From an uncultured Collinsella sp. (GTDB lineage Bacteria > Actinomycetota > Coriobacteriia > Coriobacteriales > Coriobacteriaceae): a stretch of DNA of 6,679 nt. Made by a program: the position numbers and the translations under genes. The notes below the pieces were generated by a model, which was not told the origin of the DNA, ran no database searches, and saw only the letters and a program-made list of their open reading frames with translations. The stretch covers positions 1 through 6,679 of the forward strand of contig CAAEVD010000230.1 of the NCBI GenBank assembly GCA_900759435.1. The letters run 5' to 3'. Shown here in pieces: positions 6,108-6,679 of this stretch. Each line of letters starts with the position of its first letter. Positions within the stretch are counted from its first letter, which is position 1.

Positions 6108-6123
6108 ACACTATATGTTGTGT
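6108..6123. promoter_or_regulatory. NrdR box 1 (repressor site for ribonucleotide reductase genes)
   Basis: ACACTATATGTTGTGT matches the known NrdR consensus acaCwAtATaTwGtgt at 15 of 16 positions; only base 10 (G for A) differs. NrdR is an ATP-cone repressor that senses the dATP/ATP state and shuts ribonucleotide reductase genes. It lies 257 bases before the ATP-cone gene, directly before the -35 box TTGACC. Confidence 0.88.
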
Positions 6124-6153
6124 TTGACCTAAAAAAAGAATACAGGATATAGA
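6124..6153 (+). promoter_or_regulatory. Predicted promoter of the ATP-cone (nrdD-like) gene
   Basis: TTGACC (6124-6129) is a good -35 box, and TATAGA (6148-6153), 18 bases later, is a fair -10. The -35 touches NrdR box 1 and the -10 lies inside box 2, so NrdR bound to both would block RNA polymerase. Start of transcription would be near 6160, leaving a leader of about 220 bases. A second TTTGACCT copy lies at 6094-6101 but has no -10 at proper spacing. Confidence 0.6.
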
Positions 6154-6155
6154 TG
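6140..6155. promoter_or_regulatory. NrdR box 2 (weaker half of a tandem pair)
   Basis: The segment ATACAGGATATAGATG matches the NrdR consensus at 10 of 16 positions, and 8 of 10 in the core (CAGGATATAG, 6143-6152). The gap to box 1 is 16 bases, 32 bases centre to centre. That is the three-helical-turn spacing known for paired NrdR boxes and is the main reason to accept it. Confidence 0.7.
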
Positions 6156-6177
6156 CATCTTTGTCGTATGATAGATG

Positions 6178-6352
6178 GCGGACAGAGAACGAAGACCTTA
6201 TTCGTCCCATTTGGACACGCCTTTGAGCCGCTTGATCGGCCGCGAGGATTGTCCGCATGAGGACCTATGGTTTATCGAGAACACAGATTGCGCGACGGCG
6301 CCGCAAGACAGGGGCAAGCCCTGTCGGGCATCGTTTGGCTCTGAAGCGCAAT
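6178..6352 (+). ncRNA. Candidate structured 5' leader of the ATP-cone gene
   Basis: Two long-range perfect 7-bp pairings define two domains. GCGGACA (6178-6184) pairs with TGTCCGC (6250-6256); ATTGCGC (6287-6293) pairs with GCGCAAT (6346-6352). Domain 1 contains an inner hairpin, ACGAA (6189-6193) with TTCGT (6201-6205), and GCCG (6227-6230) with CGGC (6237-6240). It also has competing pairings of GGACA (6213-6217) or GTCC (6204-6207). Domain 2 encloses a strong stem GACAGGG/CCCTGTC (6307-6313 and 6319-6325, loop GCAAG). The second domain ends 28 bases before the start codon. I recognise no known riboswitch consensus. Pairings of this size can occur by chance in GC-rich DNA. Confidence 0.4.
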
Positions 6353-6380
6353 GAGGCTACGACGCGAAAGAGGCAAGAGG

Positions 6381-6679
6381 ATGAAGATCATCAAGCGCAG
6401 CGGCACCGAGGTTGTCTTTGACATCGATAAGATTGTCAATGCCATCCGCGCCGCTAACTTGGAGGTCGAGGAGAGCTCTCGTCTAACCGACCGCCAGGTG
6501 GTTTATGCGGCGCAAAACGTCGCCGAGGCATGCGAGAACGCGGGCCACACCGTTTCGGTCGAGGAGATCCAGGATTTGGTCGAGGACGAGATCATGCGTC
6601 TCGACTGCTACGAGGTTGCCCGCCACTACATCATCTATCGCTATGTTCAGAGCCTGAAGCGCCAGAAGAACACGACCGA
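6381..6679 (+). CDS. nrdD: ATP-cone protein, 5' part; probable anaerobic ribonucleoside-triphosphate reductase
   Basis: The first 99 codons are present and the gene runs off the window. The N-terminus is an ATP-cone domain, the allosteric nucleotide-binding module of ribonucleotide reductases. KIIKRSGTEVVFDIDKI (2-18) is the typical opening, VSVEEIQDLVEDEI (about 65-78) is the central helix, and ARHYIIYRY (85-93) is the conserved end of the cone. NrdD catalyses reduction of ribonucleoside triphosphates to deoxy forms by a glycyl radical in anaerobes. NrdR also carries a cone but begins with a zinc ribbon, which is absent here; NrdA or NrdJ with a leading cone cannot be excluded from 99 residues. 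GAGG in AAAGAGG (6367-6373) lies 7 bases before the ATG. Two NrdR boxes upstream support a reductase role. The gene is separate from the acyl operon. Confidence 0.8.
   Translation, partial: MKIIKRSGTEVVFDIDKIVNAIRAANLEVEESSRLTDRQVVYAAQNVAEACENAGHTVSVEEIQDLVEDEIMRLDCYEVARHYIIYRYVQSLKRQKNTT

Larger units (their letters stand above)
5707..6380. other. 674-base non-coding interval between the operon and the ATP-cone gene
   Basis: No convincing gene is present on either strand; open frames here lack ribosome sites and have codon use unlike the neighbours. From left to right it holds the operon terminator (5747-5779), the 78-nt hairpin (5828-5905), and an A/T-richer stretch (5906-6060) with repeated TGGCTTG motifs and a small palindrome GGTAA-N4-TTACC (6029-6042). 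It then holds a consensus TATAAT at 6065-6070 without a well-spaced -35, the NrdR-box promoter region (6108-6155), and a leader with paired segments (6178-6352). Confidence 0.75.

Noticed and set aside
6064..6258. 64-codon open frame on the - strand over the NrdR boxes
   Set aside because: It covers the promoter and operator region, lacks a ribosome site and has no recognisable protein features.
6175..6354. 59-codon open frame on the + strand in the nrdD leader
   Set aside because: It has no ribosome site and is rich in AGA, CGA, AGG, CTA and TTG codons that the real genes here avoid. The same bases form paired RNA segments, so coding is unlikely.

Overview
The window is GC-rich, with strong Shine-Dalgarno sites and codon use that favours GAG, GCC, CGC/CGT and CTC. 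Together with the protein styles this suggests a gut Coriobacteriia actinobacterium, most like Collinsella. That assignment is inferred from pattern recognition, not from a search. All real genes lie on the + strand.

Bases 1-47 hold the intrinsic terminator of an upstream gene outside the window. Bases 48-240 are a leader with one strong GC hairpin (135-168) and a small inverted repeat (195-213); I find no convincing promoter there. Bases 241-5706 form a six-gene block in one direction: an SCP2-type thiolase (241-1506), a DUF35 zinc-ribbon/OB-fold partner (1545-1967), a stand-alone acyl carrier protein (2071-2304), a phosphate acyltransferase of the Pta/Ptb family (2310-3317), a butyrate kinase-type acyl kinase (3321-4433) and a 12-segment MFS transporter (4507-5706). 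Terminator-like hairpins sit between DUF35 and the ACP and between the kinase and the transporter, so expression is probably stepped along the operon. A clear terminator closes it at 5747-5779.

The likely logic is as follows. The transporter moves an organic acid. The acyltransferase and kinase interconvert acid, acyl phosphate and acyl thioester with ATP. The thiolase/DUF35 pair makes or breaks a C-C bond next to the thioester. The ACP may carry the acyl group between them. The substrate and the direction of flux cannot be read from the sequence. Neither an HMG-CoA synthase, a CoA ligase nor a dehydrogenase is present in the window, so this is not a standard butyrate, mevalonate or beta-oxidation cluster.

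Bases 5707-6380 are non-coding. They contain the terminator, a 78-nt nearly perfect hairpin (5828-5905), repeated TGGCTTGA motifs, and then the control region of the next gene. That region has a near-consensus NrdR box (6108-6123), a weaker second box exactly 16 bp later (6140-6155), a promoter threaded between them, and a possibly structured leader RNA (6178-6352). The gene itself starts at 6381 and is cut by the window end. It encodes an ATP-cone domain, most likely the class III (anaerobic) ribonucleotide reductase NrdD.
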